A stretch of 64,000 nucleotides of DNA from Bradyrhizobium sp. BR13661 (GTDB taxonomy: Bacteria; Pseudomonadota; Alphaproteobacteria; Rhizobiales; Xanthobacteraceae): contig NZ_JARXWB010000002.1 in NCBI RefSeq assembly GCF_029892425.1, forward strand, positions 434,001-498,000. Direction: 5' to 3'. A model generated the notes under the pieces. That model saw only the letters and a list, made by a program, of their open reading frames with translations, was not told where the DNA came from and searched no databases. Shown piece by piece: positions 7,420 through 15,690 of the stretch. The position numbers were made by a program, and so were the translations under genes. Each line of letters begins with the position of its first letter. The first letter of the stretch is position 1.

Positions 7420-8571
7420 CTACTTCACCAGCGCGTACTTGCCGTTCTTCACGGTGAGCAGGATGCGCGAGCGCTCGTCGAGGCCGTAGCGGTCCTTTTC
7501 GGTGAAGTTGTAGACACCCTGGCTTGCGGCGAGCTCCTTCTCGGACAGCAGGGCCTGGCGGATCGCTTCGCGGAATTCCGGCGTGCCGGGTTTCGCGGTC
7601 TTCAGCGCCGTCGGGATGATGCGCTTGAGGATCTCGAAGGCATCGTAGGAGTGGCCGGCGAACTGGCTGCGGCTGTTCGGACCGTATTTGGCTTCATAGG
7701 CTGAGTTCAGCGCAAGACCCGGCTTCTTGGTGGCGGCTTCGTCCGGCTGGTCCTCGGGGTCCATGACCGGGCCCGACGCCATCAGCACACCTTCGGCCGC
7801 TTTGCCGGCGATGCGGATGAAGTCCATGCTGGCGGCACCATGGGTCTGGTAGATCAGGCCCTGGTAGCCGCGCTCGCGCAGCTCGGTTTGCGGCAGCGCG
7901 GCGGCGGTGCCGGACGCGCCGACCAGGATCGCGTCGGGATTGGCTGCGACGAGCTTCAGCACCTGCCCGGTCACGGAGGTGTCGGGACGCGCAAACCGCT
8001 CCTCATCCGCGAGAGCGAGGCCCATCGGTACGCCCTGGGCCTTGAAGTCGTTGAACCAGAGGTCGCCATAGGAATCGGAGTAGCCGATATAGCCGACCGT
8101 TTTCACGTTATGCGCCTTCATGTGCTCATAGAGCACCTTGCCCATGATCGGAATCGGCTGAGGCATCGCCACCGACCACTTCATGCGTTCCGGCGTGATC
8201 GGGAACGGCGCGAGGCCGAAATGCGGAATGCCGGCTTCGTTGGCGACGTTGGAGACCGCGATGGTCGGCGGCGTGAGCGCCGAGCCCATGATGATGTCGG
8301 CCTTGGATTCGGTCACAAAGCGGCGGGCGTTGGTGGTCGCAGTGGTCGGATCGCCGCCGTCGTCGAGCACGATCACCTTCAGCGGCACGCCGCCGATCTC
8401 CTTTGGCACGAATTCCAGCGCATTGCGCTCGGGGATGCCGAGCGCGGCGCCCGGGCCGGTCGTGGTGGTGGTGATGCCGATGGTGATTTCAGCGGTCTGG
8501 GCCAGCGCCGGCAAGGCCGGCAGCGCCAGCGTCGCCGCCGCGATGGCAACGGTCAGGTGAAAGCGTTTCAT
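7420..8571 (-). CDS. ABC transporter substrate-binding protein (branched-chain amino acid/aromatic type)
   Basis: A 383-residue periplasmic binding protein of the LivK-like type I fold. The signal peptide is residues 1-24 (ending ALPALAQ), and GGEPT-type ligand loops follow (ITIGITTTTTGPGAALGIPERNALE; VLDDGGDPTTATTNARRFV). A GGAGG site stands just upstream of the ATG. It is the last gene of the hydratase-ligase-SDR-thioesterase operon. In Rhodopseudomonas, proteins of this family (CouP) bind p-coumarate and related aromatics. That precedent and the operon context suggest aromatic-acid capture here. No ABC permease or ATPase is nearby, so it would need partners elsewhere. Confidence 0.85.
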   Translation of the reverse strand: MKRFHLTVAIAAATLALPALPALAQTAEITIGITTTTTGPGAALGIPERNALEFVPKEIGGVPLKVIVLDDGGDPTTATTNARRFVTESKADIIMGSALTPPTIAVSNVANEAGIPHFGLAPFPITPERMKWSVAMPQPIPIMGKVLYEHMKAHNVKTVGYIGYSDSYGDLWFNDFKAQGVPMGLALADEERFARPDTSVTGQVLKLVAANPDAILVGASGTAAALPQTELRERGYQGLIYQTHGAASMDFIRIAGKAAEGVLMASGPVMDPEDQPDEAATKKPGLALNSAYEAKYGPNSRSQFAGHSYDAFEILKRIIPTALKTAKPGTPEFREAIRQALLSEKELAASQGVYNFTEKDRYGLDERSRILLTVKNGKYALVK

Positions 8572-8663
8572 TAAATTCCTCCCTTGGCGTTTTTCGTTGA
8601 AAGCAGAAATCGGGGATGAATTCAGCCCCGTCTTTTGGCGATGCGGCGATTTAGCTCCGGACT

Positions 8664-9083
8664 CTAATTTCCAGTGAATTTCGCTACCATTTCCGGAGGG
8701 AATGGTGCCGATTTCAGTCTGTCGGGGTTGTCAGGATCGCGGCCGACGAGGACGCGGGTCTCAAAACCTTCGATTGCCAGCGCCTCGCCCTTGTAGACGT
8801 TGTGCTTCACCTCGAAGCTCGAGCGCTTGATGCTCTCGATCTTCGTCTCGATGGTGATCCAGTCGCCATAGGTCGAGGGAATGTAGAACTTGGACCGCGT
8901 GTCGACCATGGGAATGCCTACGAGGCCATATTTGCGGACCAGATCCTGCTTGGAGAACCCGGCGACCTCGAACAGGGTCGACGTCGAATCGTCGAACATC
9001 GCGAAATAGCGTGGGTAGTAGACGATGTTGGCGGGGTCGCAGTCACCCCACTGGATCTGGACGTCGCGCCGGTTCACGAACAT
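8664..9083 (-). CDS. hotdog-fold acyl-CoA thioesterase (4-hydroxybenzoyl-CoA thioesterase-like)
   Basis: A 139-residue single hotdog domain. The signature WGDCDPANIVYYPRYFAMFD (residues 12-31) matches 4-hydroxybenzoyl-CoA thioesterase of the Pseudomonas CBS3 type, whose catalytic Asp corresponds to D16 here. It would hydrolyse an aromatic or short acyl-CoA to the free acid in the cytosol. It lies 25 bp downstream of the SDR gene in the operon with a CoA ligase and hydratase. Releasing 4-hydroxybenzoate (the substrate of PobA encoded nearby) from its CoA thioester is the most economical role, but this is inferred. Confidence 0.85.
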   Translation of the reverse strand: MFVNRRDVQIQWGDCDPANIVYYPRYFAMFDDSTSTLFEVAGFSKQDLVRKYGLVGIPMVDTRSKFYIPSTYGDWITIETKIESIKRSSFEVKHNVYKGEALAIEGFETRVLVGRDPDNPDRLKSAPFPPEMVAKFTGN

Positions 9084-9108
9084 ATGTTGAGCGCCTTGCT
9101 CTACAAGG

Positions 9109-9870
9109 TTACTTGGGCGCCATGCGCAGCGAGCCGTCGAGGCGAACCACTTCGCCGTTCAGATAGGAATTCTCGACCATGTGCAGCGCGAGTGCGGCGA
9201 ATTCGTCGGCGTGACCGAGGCGGCGCGGGAAGGGGATCGCGGCGGCCAGCGAGTCCTGGGCTTCCTGCGGCAGATTGGCGAGCAGGGGTGTGAGGAACAG
9301 GCCGGGCGCAATCGTGAGGACGCGAACGCCGAACTGGGCGAGCTCGCGCGCGATCGGCAGCGTCATGCCGACGATGCCGCCCTTCGAGGCCGAATAGGCG
9401 GACTGGCCGATCTGGCCGTCATAGGCGGCAACGGAAGCCGTGTTGATGATGACGCCGCGCTCGCCTGATGCCTGTGGCTCGAGCTTGGACATCTCGGTCG
9501 CGGCAAGGCGCAGCATGTTGAAGGTGCCGATCAGGTTCACCTTGATCACCTTGTCGAAATCGGCGAGCGCCATCGGGCCGTCGCGGCCGACGACGCGTTT
9601 TGCGACGCCGATGCCGGCGCAGTTGACCAGCACGCGCGCCGGGCCATGGGCCTTCGTCGACTGCGCGATCGCGGCTTCAGCGGAGGCTGCATCCGATACG
9701 TCGCAGGTCACCGCCACACCCTTGATCTCTGCGGCTACGGTTTCCGCAAGCTTGGCATTGAGATCGAAAACCGCGACCTTGGCGCCCTGCGCCGCCAGTT
9801 TGCGCGCGGTTGCGGCGCCCAGTCCCGATGCGCCGCCGGTGACGATGGCTGCCTGATCCTTCAACAACAT
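9109..9870 (-). CDS. SDR-family 3-hydroxyacyl-CoA dehydrogenase-like oxidoreductase
   Basis: A 253-residue short-chain dehydrogenase. The cofactor motif TGGASGLG is at 11-18, an acidic residue (FDLN, D36) ends beta-2 and indicates NAD+, NCAG is at 83-86, and the catalytic set is S146, Y159 and K163 (YSASK). The sequence resembles type 2 3-hydroxyacyl-CoA dehydrogenase (HSD10). In this operon it would oxidise the beta-hydroxy group formed by the hydratase on the hydroxycinnamoyl-CoA side chain. It has GGAGAACGCC before the ATG and lies 19 bp after the ligase gene. Confidence 0.88.
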   Translation of the reverse strand: MLLKDQAAIVTGGASGLGAATARKLAAQGAKVAVFDLNAKLAETVAAEIKGVAVTCDVSDAASAEAAIAQSTKAHGPARVLVNCAGIGVAKRVVGRDGPMALADFDKVIKVNLIGTFNMLRLAATEMSKLEPQASGERGVIINTASVAAYDGQIGQSAYSASKGGIVGMTLPIARELAQFGVRVLTIAPGLFLTPLLANLPQEAQDSLAAAIPFPRRLGHADEFAALALHMVENSYLNGEVVRLDGSLRMAPK

Positions 9871-9889
9871 GGCGTTCTCCTTAGTTTCT

Positions 9890-11773
9890 TTAGCCGACCG
9901 ATATCACACGGTCCGATGGATTGGCAGCGTAGAGCTCGTCGATCAACGCGGTGCGATGCTCCAGCACGGCGCGCTGGTTGATCGAGCCCTTATCGGTGAC
10001 CTCGCCCTTGTCGATCGACAGCGGCGTATCCATCAGGATCGCGCGCGTGACCCGCGTCGAGGAGCCGGTGGCCTGGCCGAGGAAGCGCGTCAGGCGCTCG
10101 CGAAAAGCCTCCCGCACCAGGCGGTCTCGCGCGGTGACGGTGAGATTGTCGGCCGGGAGCGTGGGGTTGACCAGGCGGCAGCCGTCGAGATCGAGGACGA
10201 CGAGCGCGGAGACCTCGTCACGGTTGATGCCGGCAATGACGACATCGCGCACCAGCGGCGCGCAAGCCGCAGTGAGGCGCGCGCGCAGCGGGCCGACGCT
10301 GACCCAGGTACCGCTCGCGAGCTTGAAGTCCTCGCTGACGCGGCCGTCGAAATCGAAGCCGGCGTTGAAATCGTCGGGGTCGGCGGGCTTGAGCGCATCG
10401 CCCATCTTGTAAAATCCTTCCTCGTCGAAGGATTTCGCGGTGATGTCGGGCTGGCGCCAGTAGCCGGGCATCACGTTCGGGCCCTTGGCACGAACTTCGA
10501 GCTTGCCGTTATTGGGTACGAGCTTCGCGTCGTTGCCCGAGACCGGCAGGCCGACATGACCGGAACGGCTGGTGTGCGGATTGACCGACATGAAGAACGG
10601 CGCCGTTTCGGTCGCGCCAAGGCCGGTCAGCATCGGCACGCGATAGCCTTTTTCCTTGATCGCGAGCTCGTCGAGGCTGTTCCAGACGAAGGGCGACAGC
10701 GCCGCGCCCGAGAAGAACATCGCATGCAGCCGGTCGAAAAATTTGGCACGCAGGCCCTGGTCGTCGCGCAAGTAAGGCAGCAGCGACTCGTAGCCCTTCG
10801 GCACGTTGAAATAGACCGTCGGCGAAATCTCCTGGAGATTGCGCACGGTCTCCTCGATGCCCCCTGGCATCGGCTTGCCGGCATCGAGATACATCGAGCC
10901 GCCATTATAGAGCGTCAGCCCGATATTGTGATTGCCGCCGAAAGTGTGGTTCCAGGGCAGCCAGTCGATGATGACGGGCGGCTCGTCCTTCAGGAAGGCG
11001 AGCGTCTCGCGCAGCATCACCTGATTGGCGCAGATCATGCGCTGGGTGTTGATGACGGCCTTGGGATTGCCGGTCGAGCCCGAGGTCAGCAGGAATTTTG
11101 CGATCGTGTCGGGGCCGATTTTCCCATGCACCGCGTCGAGGTCGTCATGAACAGGCGTTGCCATGAGGTCGGCGAGCAGGGTCACGTCGCGGCCGGGCAC
11201 GCGGCCATAGGACGCGGCAATCTCGGTGCCGAGTGAGACATTGGCAGCGAGCGCGTCGGCGAATTTGTCGGCGTCCTCGGCGAAGACGAGGCCCGGCGTC
11301 AGCAGCTTCATCAGATAGGACAGCTTGCCGTAATCCCTCGACACCAGCGAATAGGCCGGCGACACCGGACAGAACGGAATGCCGGCATAGAACGCGCCAA
11401 AGGCCAGTAACGCGTGATCGATCGAATTGCCGGAGAGGATGACGACTGGCCGCTCCGCCGACAGCCCGCGCCGGATCAGCCCGGAGGCGATATGCCGGCT
11501 CGCGGTGAGCAGCTCCGCATAGGTGATCTTGCGCCAGCCGCGGCCGCCTTCGCGCTCCGCCATGAACACGCGATCCGGCGTCGCCGCGGCCCAGTGATGC
11601 AAGCGGTCCGTGATGCGGACGGGATAGTCGCCGAGCGGCTGCTTCGGCCGCAGATAGATCGTGCCGTCGGCACGGCGTTCGATGTCGACGGCGGGATCGC
11701 CGAACGAGATCGGCCGCAGCGGAGAATTGCTCGCGCCGCGCTCTGTGCTGGAAGAGGACGGCTGTGCACTCAT
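9890..11773 (-). CDS. fcs: feruloyl/p-coumaroyl-CoA synthetase-like AMP-dependent ligase
   Basis: A 627-residue adenylate-forming enzyme that activates a carboxylic acid to its CoA thioester using ATP. The P-loop is TSGSTGNPK at 230-238, the A5-type motif is LTGLGATETAPF, and GLPVSG...KLEVRAKGPNVMPGYW precedes the Asp-containing hinge FKMGD-like segment (FYKMGDALKP). The length and the N-terminal block resemble feruloyl-CoA synthases more than acetate or fatty-acid ligases. The gene overlaps the upstream hydratase stop by 4 bp (ATGA), so the two are translationally coupled. Hydroxycinnamate as substrate is inferred from family and operon; benzoate-type acids remain possible. Confidence 0.85.
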   Translation of the reverse strand: MSAQPSSSSTERGASNSPLRPISFGDPAVDIERRADGTIYLRPKQPLGDYPVRITDRLHHWAAATPDRVFMAEREGGRGWRKITYAELLTASRHIASGLIRRGLSAERPVVILSGNSIDHALLAFGAFYAGIPFCPVSPAYSLVSRDYGKLSYLMKLLTPGLVFAEDADKFADALAANVSLGTEIAASYGRVPGRDVTLLADLMATPVHDDLDAVHGKIGPDTIAKFLLTSGSTGNPKAVINTQRMICANQVMLRETLAFLKDEPPVIIDWLPWNHTFGGNHNIGLTLYNGGSMYLDAGKPMPGGIEETVRNLQEISPTVYFNVPKGYESLLPYLRDDQGLRAKFFDRLHAMFFSGAALSPFVWNSLDELAIKEKGYRVPMLTGLGATETAPFFMSVNPHTSRSGHVGLPVSGNDAKLVPNNGKLEVRAKGPNVMPGYWRQPDITAKSFDEEGFYKMGDALKPADPDDFNAGFDFDGRVSEDFKLASGTWVSVGPLRARLTAACAPLVRDVVIAGINRDEVSALVVLDLDGCRLVNPTLPADNLTVTARDRLVREAFRERLTRFLGQATGSSTRVTRAILMDTPLSIDKGEVTDKGSINQRAVLEHRTALIDELYAANPSDRVISVG

Positions 11774-12579
11774 GACTTCGGCTTTACCTTGGCTGTCTTG
11801 TGCTCGAGGAATTCGCGGATCCTGCGTTTTGCCTCCTTGTCGCTCTGCGCGACTGTGGCCATCAACGATTCCATGAGGAGACCGGTTTGCGGATTGGCCT
11901 CTGCGATCATCGGCAGCGCCTGGAGCACGGCGAAATTCGTCAGCGGTGCATTGGACGCGATCTTGGTCGCGAGCTCGAGCGCCTTAGGCAAGCCGTTACC
12001 TGCCTCCGTCACATATTGTGCAAATCCGTAGGATGCGCCCTCGGTCGCGCTATAGACGCGCCCGGTCAGCATCATGTCCATCATGCGCGCCACGCCGATC
12101 AGGCGCGGCAGTCGCACCGAACCGCCGCCGCCGACGAAAATGCCGCGCTGGCCCTCGGGCAGAGCAAAATAGGTCGAGGGTTCGGCAACGCGGATATGCG
12201 CAGCACAGGCCAGCTCCAGCCCGCCGCCGATCACGGCGCCCTTCAGTGCGGCAATGACCGGCACGCGGCTGTACTGGATGCGGTCGAACACCCGGTGCCA
12301 CATCTGGGAGTGGAGGAGCCCGCCGGTGGCGTCGTGATCCTGCAGCTCCGAAAGGTCGAGACCGCTGGAGAAATGATCGCCAATGCCGTGAATGACGACC
12401 GCGCCGATGTCGTCAGGCAGGGACGCAAAGCATTCGCCGATTTCCAGGATGATGCCGTCGTTGAGCGCATTGCGCTTGGCCGGCCGGTTCAGGCCCACGG
12501 TCAGAACCCGGTCCACCCTCTCGATCTGAAGCAGCCCGGAGGCGCCCGCGGCAGCGGTTTCGGCGTTTCCCTGTGTCAT
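11770..12579 (-). CDS. crotonase-family hydratase, first gene of the hydroxycinnamate operon
   Basis: A 269-residue crotonase. It has the oxyanion loop (HFSSGLDLSEL) and GAVIGGGLELACAAH. Both hydratase glutamates are present: E122 in GLELAC and E142 in LPEGQRG, 20 residues apart as in enoyl-CoA hydratase. It likely adds water to the cinnamoyl-CoA double bond. A retro-aldol lyase activity like that of feruloyl-CoA hydratase-lyase cannot be excluded from sequence. AAGGA stands about 6 nt before the ATG at 12579, and a promoter with an internal palindrome lies directly upstream. It is coupled to the ligase gene by a 4-bp overlap. Confidence 0.88.
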   Translation of the reverse strand: MTQGNAETAAAGASGLLQIERVDRVLTVGLNRPAKRNALNDGIILEIGECFASLPDDIGAVVIHGIGDHFSSGLDLSELQDHDATGGLLHSQMWHRVFDRIQYSRVPVIAALKGAVIGGGLELACAAHIRVAEPSTYFALPEGQRGIFVGGGGSVRLPRLIGVARMMDMMLTGRVYSATEGASYGFAQYVTEAGNGLPKALELATKIASNAPLTNFAVLQALPMIAEANPQTGLLMESLMATVAQSDKEAKRRIREFLEHKTAKVKPKS

Positions 12580-12598
12580 TTGCGTCCTTGTCAGAATA

Positions 12599-12631
12599 GT
12601 TATGTTGTATAACGAATTCTGGAGGAGTCAA
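12599..12631 (-). promoter_or_regulatory. promoter with palindromic operator for the hydroxycinnamate operon
   Basis: On the minus strand TTGACT (12626-12631) and TACAAC (12604-12609) are separated by 16 bp. The -10 element lies inside an inverted repeat GTTAT-N5-ATAAC (12599-12613). The plus-strand core ATGTTGTATAAC resembles sequences at 16816-16827 and 16932-16941 near the dctP and pobA starts. A repressor bound here would block RNA polymerase directly; a MarR-type protein is a reasonable guess, but none is encoded in the window. Confidence 0.6.
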
Positions 12632-12724
12632 TATGGGCATGTCTCGCGACGGAAGAAAGGCTCCGTCGTGACGCGGAAGGCATCGGGGCAATTGGACGGC
12701 TACCGCATCATATGCGGATGGGCC

Positions 12725-13132
12725 TCAAACGGCGTCGGTCATCAATTTCTTTGCAGCCTGCGCAAGCAGGCCTGAGCGCGTATATCCGTGCGCTTCTGCA
12801 TATTTGTCGATCTGCTCCAGGACGTCGCTAGGCAGAGTGACATTGACGCGTACGATCTTTGGCTGGCCCTCTTTCACCGACACCAGAATGGCCACGCCCG
12901 CGCGGTTCTCGGGATTCGACATGATCGCTTCAAGTGATGAAGGCTCCGGGATCGCTTCCCCGTCCTCAGCCATGCCTTCCAGATGAAGTGCCAGCGCTTC
13001 CTCGGCCATGTCGCGTGCTTCGTCGAGTGTGGTTCCTGCGGTTACGACTCCTGGCAGATCGGGAAACGACACCCCGAAATCGCTGTTGGCGTCCTTGTGG
13101 ATCAGACCGATATAATGACGCACCGCACTCAC
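12725..13132 (-). CDS. hicB: HicB family antitoxin
   Basis: A 135-residue antitoxin. The N-terminal HicB fold (YIGLIHKDANSDFGVSFPDLPGVVTAGTTLDEARDMAEEAL) binds the HicA toxin. The C-terminal ribbon-helix-helix segment (RVNVTLPSDVLEQIDKYAEAHG...) should bind DNA and autoregulate. It starts with GTG at 13132, overlapping the hicA stop by 4 bp, so the pair is translationally coupled in the order hicA-hicB. Confidence 0.92.
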   Translation of the reverse strand: MSAVRHYIGLIHKDANSDFGVSFPDLPGVVTAGTTLDEARDMAEEALALHLEGMAEDGEAIPEPSSLEAIMSNPENRAGVAILVSVKEGQPKIVRVNVTLPSDVLEQIDKYAEAHGYTRSGLLAQAAKKLMTDAV

Positions 13133-13317
13133 CTCAGCTTCAGGCCGGATTGCCTTTCGATGCTCTTCAACGTCCCGAGCGGGATGTCCCGCTTCGGATG
13201 AGGGACGGTCACGCGGCCCATTTTCGTCGGATGCTTGAATTGGATATGGCTGCCTTTTTGAGCCACTTGGACCCAGCCATCCCTTTGGAGAGCCGAGATA
13301 ATCTCCCGGCTATTCAT
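13129..13317 (-). CDS. hicA: HicA family mRNA interferase toxin
   Basis: A 62-residue protein with the HicA dsRNA-binding-like fold. The catalytic His is H24 in KGSHIQFKHP, and the VPHPKRDIPLGTLKSIERQSGL tail is typical. It cleaves mRNA when free of HicB. The start MNSREIISALQRDGW matches the usual HicA beginning, yet no Shine-Dalgarno sequence precedes it. The promoter just upstream places the probable transcription start at the ATG itself, so the message may be leaderless. Confidence 0.92.
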   Translation of the reverse strand: MNSREIISALQRDGWVQVAQKGSHIQFKHPTKMGRVTVPHPKRDIPLGTLKSIERQSGLKLR

Positions 13318-13319
13318 CG

Positions 13320-13352
13320 TGTGTATTTATACACATCGATAGTCCCTGTCAA
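13320..13352 (-). promoter_or_regulatory. hicAB promoter and overlapping operator
   Basis: On the minus strand a consensus TTGACA (13347-13352) and TATAAA (13326-13331) are 15 bp apart. The -10 box sits inside the inverted repeat TGTGTA-N4-TACACA (13320-13335). Only 8 nt separate the -10 box from the hicA ATG. The palindrome is the obvious candidate site for the ribbon-helix-helix domain of HicB. Confidence 0.65.
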
Positions 13353-13360
13353 TGTGGGCG

Positions 13361-13822
13361 TTACACCACCTGATGCACGTCGATCACGACCCGGTCTGCG
13401 TGCCGCGCGGCCGACCCAACAAAGATGTGCTCCATCAGCCAGCGATACCTCTCGTGTCCGGTCTCGAATTTCGGCACGGTCCGGAAATAGATCAGCTTGG
13501 GATCGACAGGCTCGCCGCGCTTGAGCTTCTGCAACAGCTCGACGGGGCCGAAGCGCATACCCTTGTTCTCGACATAGACGATCGCGCCGTCATCGGTCTC
13601 GAAGGCGTATTTGGCCTCGAGGTCAATCAGCTCGTTGGGGCGGATGGTCTGGAAGTCGGCGCCGAACGGCAGCACCTTGCCTGATATCCCGCCCTTCACC
13701 TCGCCGCCGATGATCGGGATGATGCGGCGGACGCCGATGCCGGTTTCGCCGGCAGTGATGACGTCGCCGATTTTCGCGGTGATGGTGAAGGTGTATTTTG
13801 TCTCGAGCACCGGTGTGGTCAT
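13361..13822 (-). CDS. DUF3237 family protein
   Basis: A 153-residue small beta-rich protein with the DUF3237 pattern: GVRRIIPIIGGEVKGGISGKVLPFGADFQTIR, then ETDDGAIVYVENKGMRFGP, and YFRTVPKFETG. No reaction is established for the family. The gene follows dctM by 12 bp on the same strand, so it belongs to the TRAP transporter operon. Proteins of this family are often found beside aromatic or hydroxy-acid catabolic genes, but a specific role cannot be stated. Confidence 0.85.
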   Translation of the reverse strand: MTTPVLETKYTFTITAKIGDVITAGETGIGVRRIIPIIGGEVKGGISGKVLPFGADFQTIRPNELIDLEAKYAFETDDGAIVYVENKGMRFGPVELLQKLKRGEPVDPKLIYFRTVPKFETGHERYRWLMEHIFVGSAARHADRVVIDVHQVV

Positions 13823-13834
13823 CGCTTTACCTCT

Positions 13835-15154
13835 TTAGTGCGCCATCATCCGCGTCGGCAGCCATGTCGCCAGCAACGGGAAGGCGATCAGGATCACGAG
13901 GCGCACCAGGTCGGTTGCCACGAACGGGATCACGCCCTTGAAGATCGTGGAGAAGGAGACGTCCTTCACCACGCTCTTGATGACAAAGACGTTCATGCCG
14001 ACAGGCGGATGGATCAGGCCGAGTTCGACCGTCATCACGATGATGACGCCGAACCAGATCGGGTCGAAACCCAAATGCGTGATGACAGGAAAGATGATCG
14101 GCACGGTCAGGATGATCATCGCCATCGCGTCCATCAGGCAGCCGAGCACCAGATACATCACCATGATCAAGGCCAGCACGCCGTAGGGGCCAAGGCCGAG
14201 GCCGGTGAGGAATTCCGTCACCTTCTGCGGCGTCTGCGTCACCGTCAGGAAATAGCCGAAGATCAGCGCGCCGATCAGCACGGTAAAGACAGCGGCCGCG
14301 GTGCGCGTCGCCTGGAGCAGCGACGCCAGGATTTTCTCGCGATCGAGCCGGCCGGTGACGACGCCGATGATGAACGCACCGGCGGCGCCGACGCCGCCGG
14401 CCTCGGTCGGCGTGAAGCGCGGCAGGAACGGCAGGCCGTAAAGGCCGCCGATCACGAACACGAACAGCAGCACTGGCGCCCAGATGTCTTTCAGGCCGGC
14501 AAAGCGCTCGCGCCACGGCAGCACCTTGCCCTTGGGCAGGAAGTCGGGGCGGAAATAGCCGATCAGGAAGATCGTGATCATGTACATGGTCATCGCCAGC
14601 AGGCCCGGAATGATGCCGGCGATGAAGAGTTTCCCGATGTCCTGCTCGGTGATGATGCCGTAGACCGCAAGCACGGTCGACGGCGGCAGCATCGCCCCCA
14701 GCGTGCCGCCGGCCGCGATCACGCCGGTCGCAAACGACTGCGGATAGCCGAAGCGGCGCATCTCGGGATAGGCGACGGCGGAGAAGGTCGCGGCGGTCGC
14801 AACCGACGAGCCGCAGATCGCGGCAAAGCCGCCGCAGGCGCCGACGGTCGCGATGCCAAGCCCGCCGCGCAAATGTCCGACAAAGCCGTTGGCGGCACGG
14901 AACAACTCGCGGCTCATGCCGGAATTGCTGACGAAGGAGCCCATCAGCAGGAACATCGGGATGACGCCGAACGTGTAGTCGGTGACCGTGCGCATCGAGG
15001 TCTGACCGACCAGCTTCAGCGCCGGCGTTGCGCCGACTAGATAGGAGAAACCGGACACGCCGACGAGGCCCATCGCCATGCCGACGGGCACGCGCAGCAA
15101 CATCAGCGCGAACAGGGAGATGAAGCCGATGACGGCGACGGCATCTGTGCTCAT
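13835..15154 (-). CDS. dctM: TRAP transporter large permease (DctM)
   Basis: A 439-residue, very hydrophobic protein with about 12 membrane segments and the DctM layout: VPVGMAMGLVGVSGF, then GACGGFAAICGSSVATAATFSAVAYPEMRRFGY, and a C-terminal MDAMAMIILTVPIIFPV and HPPVGMNVFVIKSV. With DctP and DctQ it imports an organic acid using an ion gradient. The ATG at 15154 follows the dctQ stop by 2 bp; the longer frame back to 15283 would overlap dctQ. Confidence 0.92.
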   Translation of the reverse strand: MSTDAVAVIGFISLFALMLLRVPVGMAMGLVGVSGFSYLVGATPALKLVGQTSMRTVTDYTFGVIPMFLLMGSFVSNSGMSRELFRAANGFVGHLRGGLGIATVGACGGFAAICGSSVATAATFSAVAYPEMRRFGYPQSFATGVIAAGGTLGAMLPPSTVLAVYGIITEQDIGKLFIAGIIPGLLAMTMYMITIFLIGYFRPDFLPKGKVLPWRERFAGLKDIWAPVLLFVFVIGGLYGLPFLPRFTPTEAGGVGAAGAFIIGVVTGRLDREKILASLLQATRTAAAVFTVLIGALIFGYFLTVTQTPQKVTEFLTGLGLGPYGVLALIMVMYLVLGCLMDAMAMIILTVPIIFPVITHLGFDPIWFGVIIVMTVELGLIHPPVGMNVFVIKSVVKDVSFSTIFKGVIPFVATDLVRLVILIAFPLLATWLPTRMMAH

Positions 15155-15156
15155 GA

Positions 15157-15666
15157 TTACTCCGTCGCCTTCAGCTTGGGGTCGTGCATGTCTTCGGGAT
15201 GGAAGATCAATCTGTAAGTGCGGATCGCGATCAGCAGCACGGCTGAGACGTCGCCGATCCAGGCGATCGCGAAGAACGGCCATGTCGGCATGTGCATGTC
15301 GAACGTCTGCACATTGTCCTTGTAGGTGCCGCGCACCTTGTCGAACAGCGTCCAGGTCTGCACGGTGACGACGAACAGCAGCACCAGGGTTGCGAACACG
15401 TCGATCCAGCGTTGATAGCGCGGACCGACATTACCCCAGACGAGGTCGACGGTGATGTGGGTGCCGCGATAGGAAGTCGCGGCGATGCCCCAGAAGATGA
15501 GGATGCCGAGCAGCATGCGGCCGATGTCGAAGCTATCGGGGATCGAATAGTTCAGCGTGTTGCGCAGCAGCACCGACAGGAAGATGTCGAGCGCCACGAT
15601 GCCGACGAAGGCGGCCGCGATCCATTCGATCGAATCGATGACGCGGTCCATCCAGGAGCGCTTCAT
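15157..15666 (-). CDS. dctQ: TRAP transporter small permease (DctQ)
   Basis: A 169-residue inner-membrane protein with four helices. It has the DctQ pattern DSIEWIAAAFVGIVALDIFLSVLLRN and a TSYRGTHITVDLVW loop. It forms the membrane complex with DctM. It is separated from dctP by about 75 bp that contain a strong hairpin. Confidence 0.9.
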   Translation of the reverse strand: MKRSWMDRVIDSIEWIAAAFVGIVALDIFLSVLLRNTLNYSIPDSFDIGRMLLGILIFWGIAATSYRGTHITVDLVWGNVGPRYQRWIDVFATLVLLFVVTVQTWTLFDKVRGTYKDNVQTFDMHMPTWPFFAIAWIGDVSAVLLIAIRTYRLIFHPEDMHDPKLKATE

Positions 15667-15690
15667 GGGTGGAGGGTCCTCAAGTTTGCA

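Noticed and set aside
9869..11236. Long open frame of about 455 codons on the plus strand opposite the CoA ligase gene
   Set aside because: It is the antisense shadow of a clear adenylate-forming enzyme in high-GC DNA. The translation is Arg/Asp/His-rich with no domain and lacks a ribosome site.
12640..12724. Regulator gene for the aromatic regulon near the ligase operon
   Set aside because: The gap is too short, and no MarR- or IclR-type frame exists anywhere in 7-18 kb; the LysR at 18759 is linked to a different palindrome.
13838..15040. 400-codon plus-strand frame opposite dctM
   Set aside because: Antisense shadow of a 12-helix permease. Its composition (His, Asp, Arg, Gln) is the mirror of hydrophobic codons.
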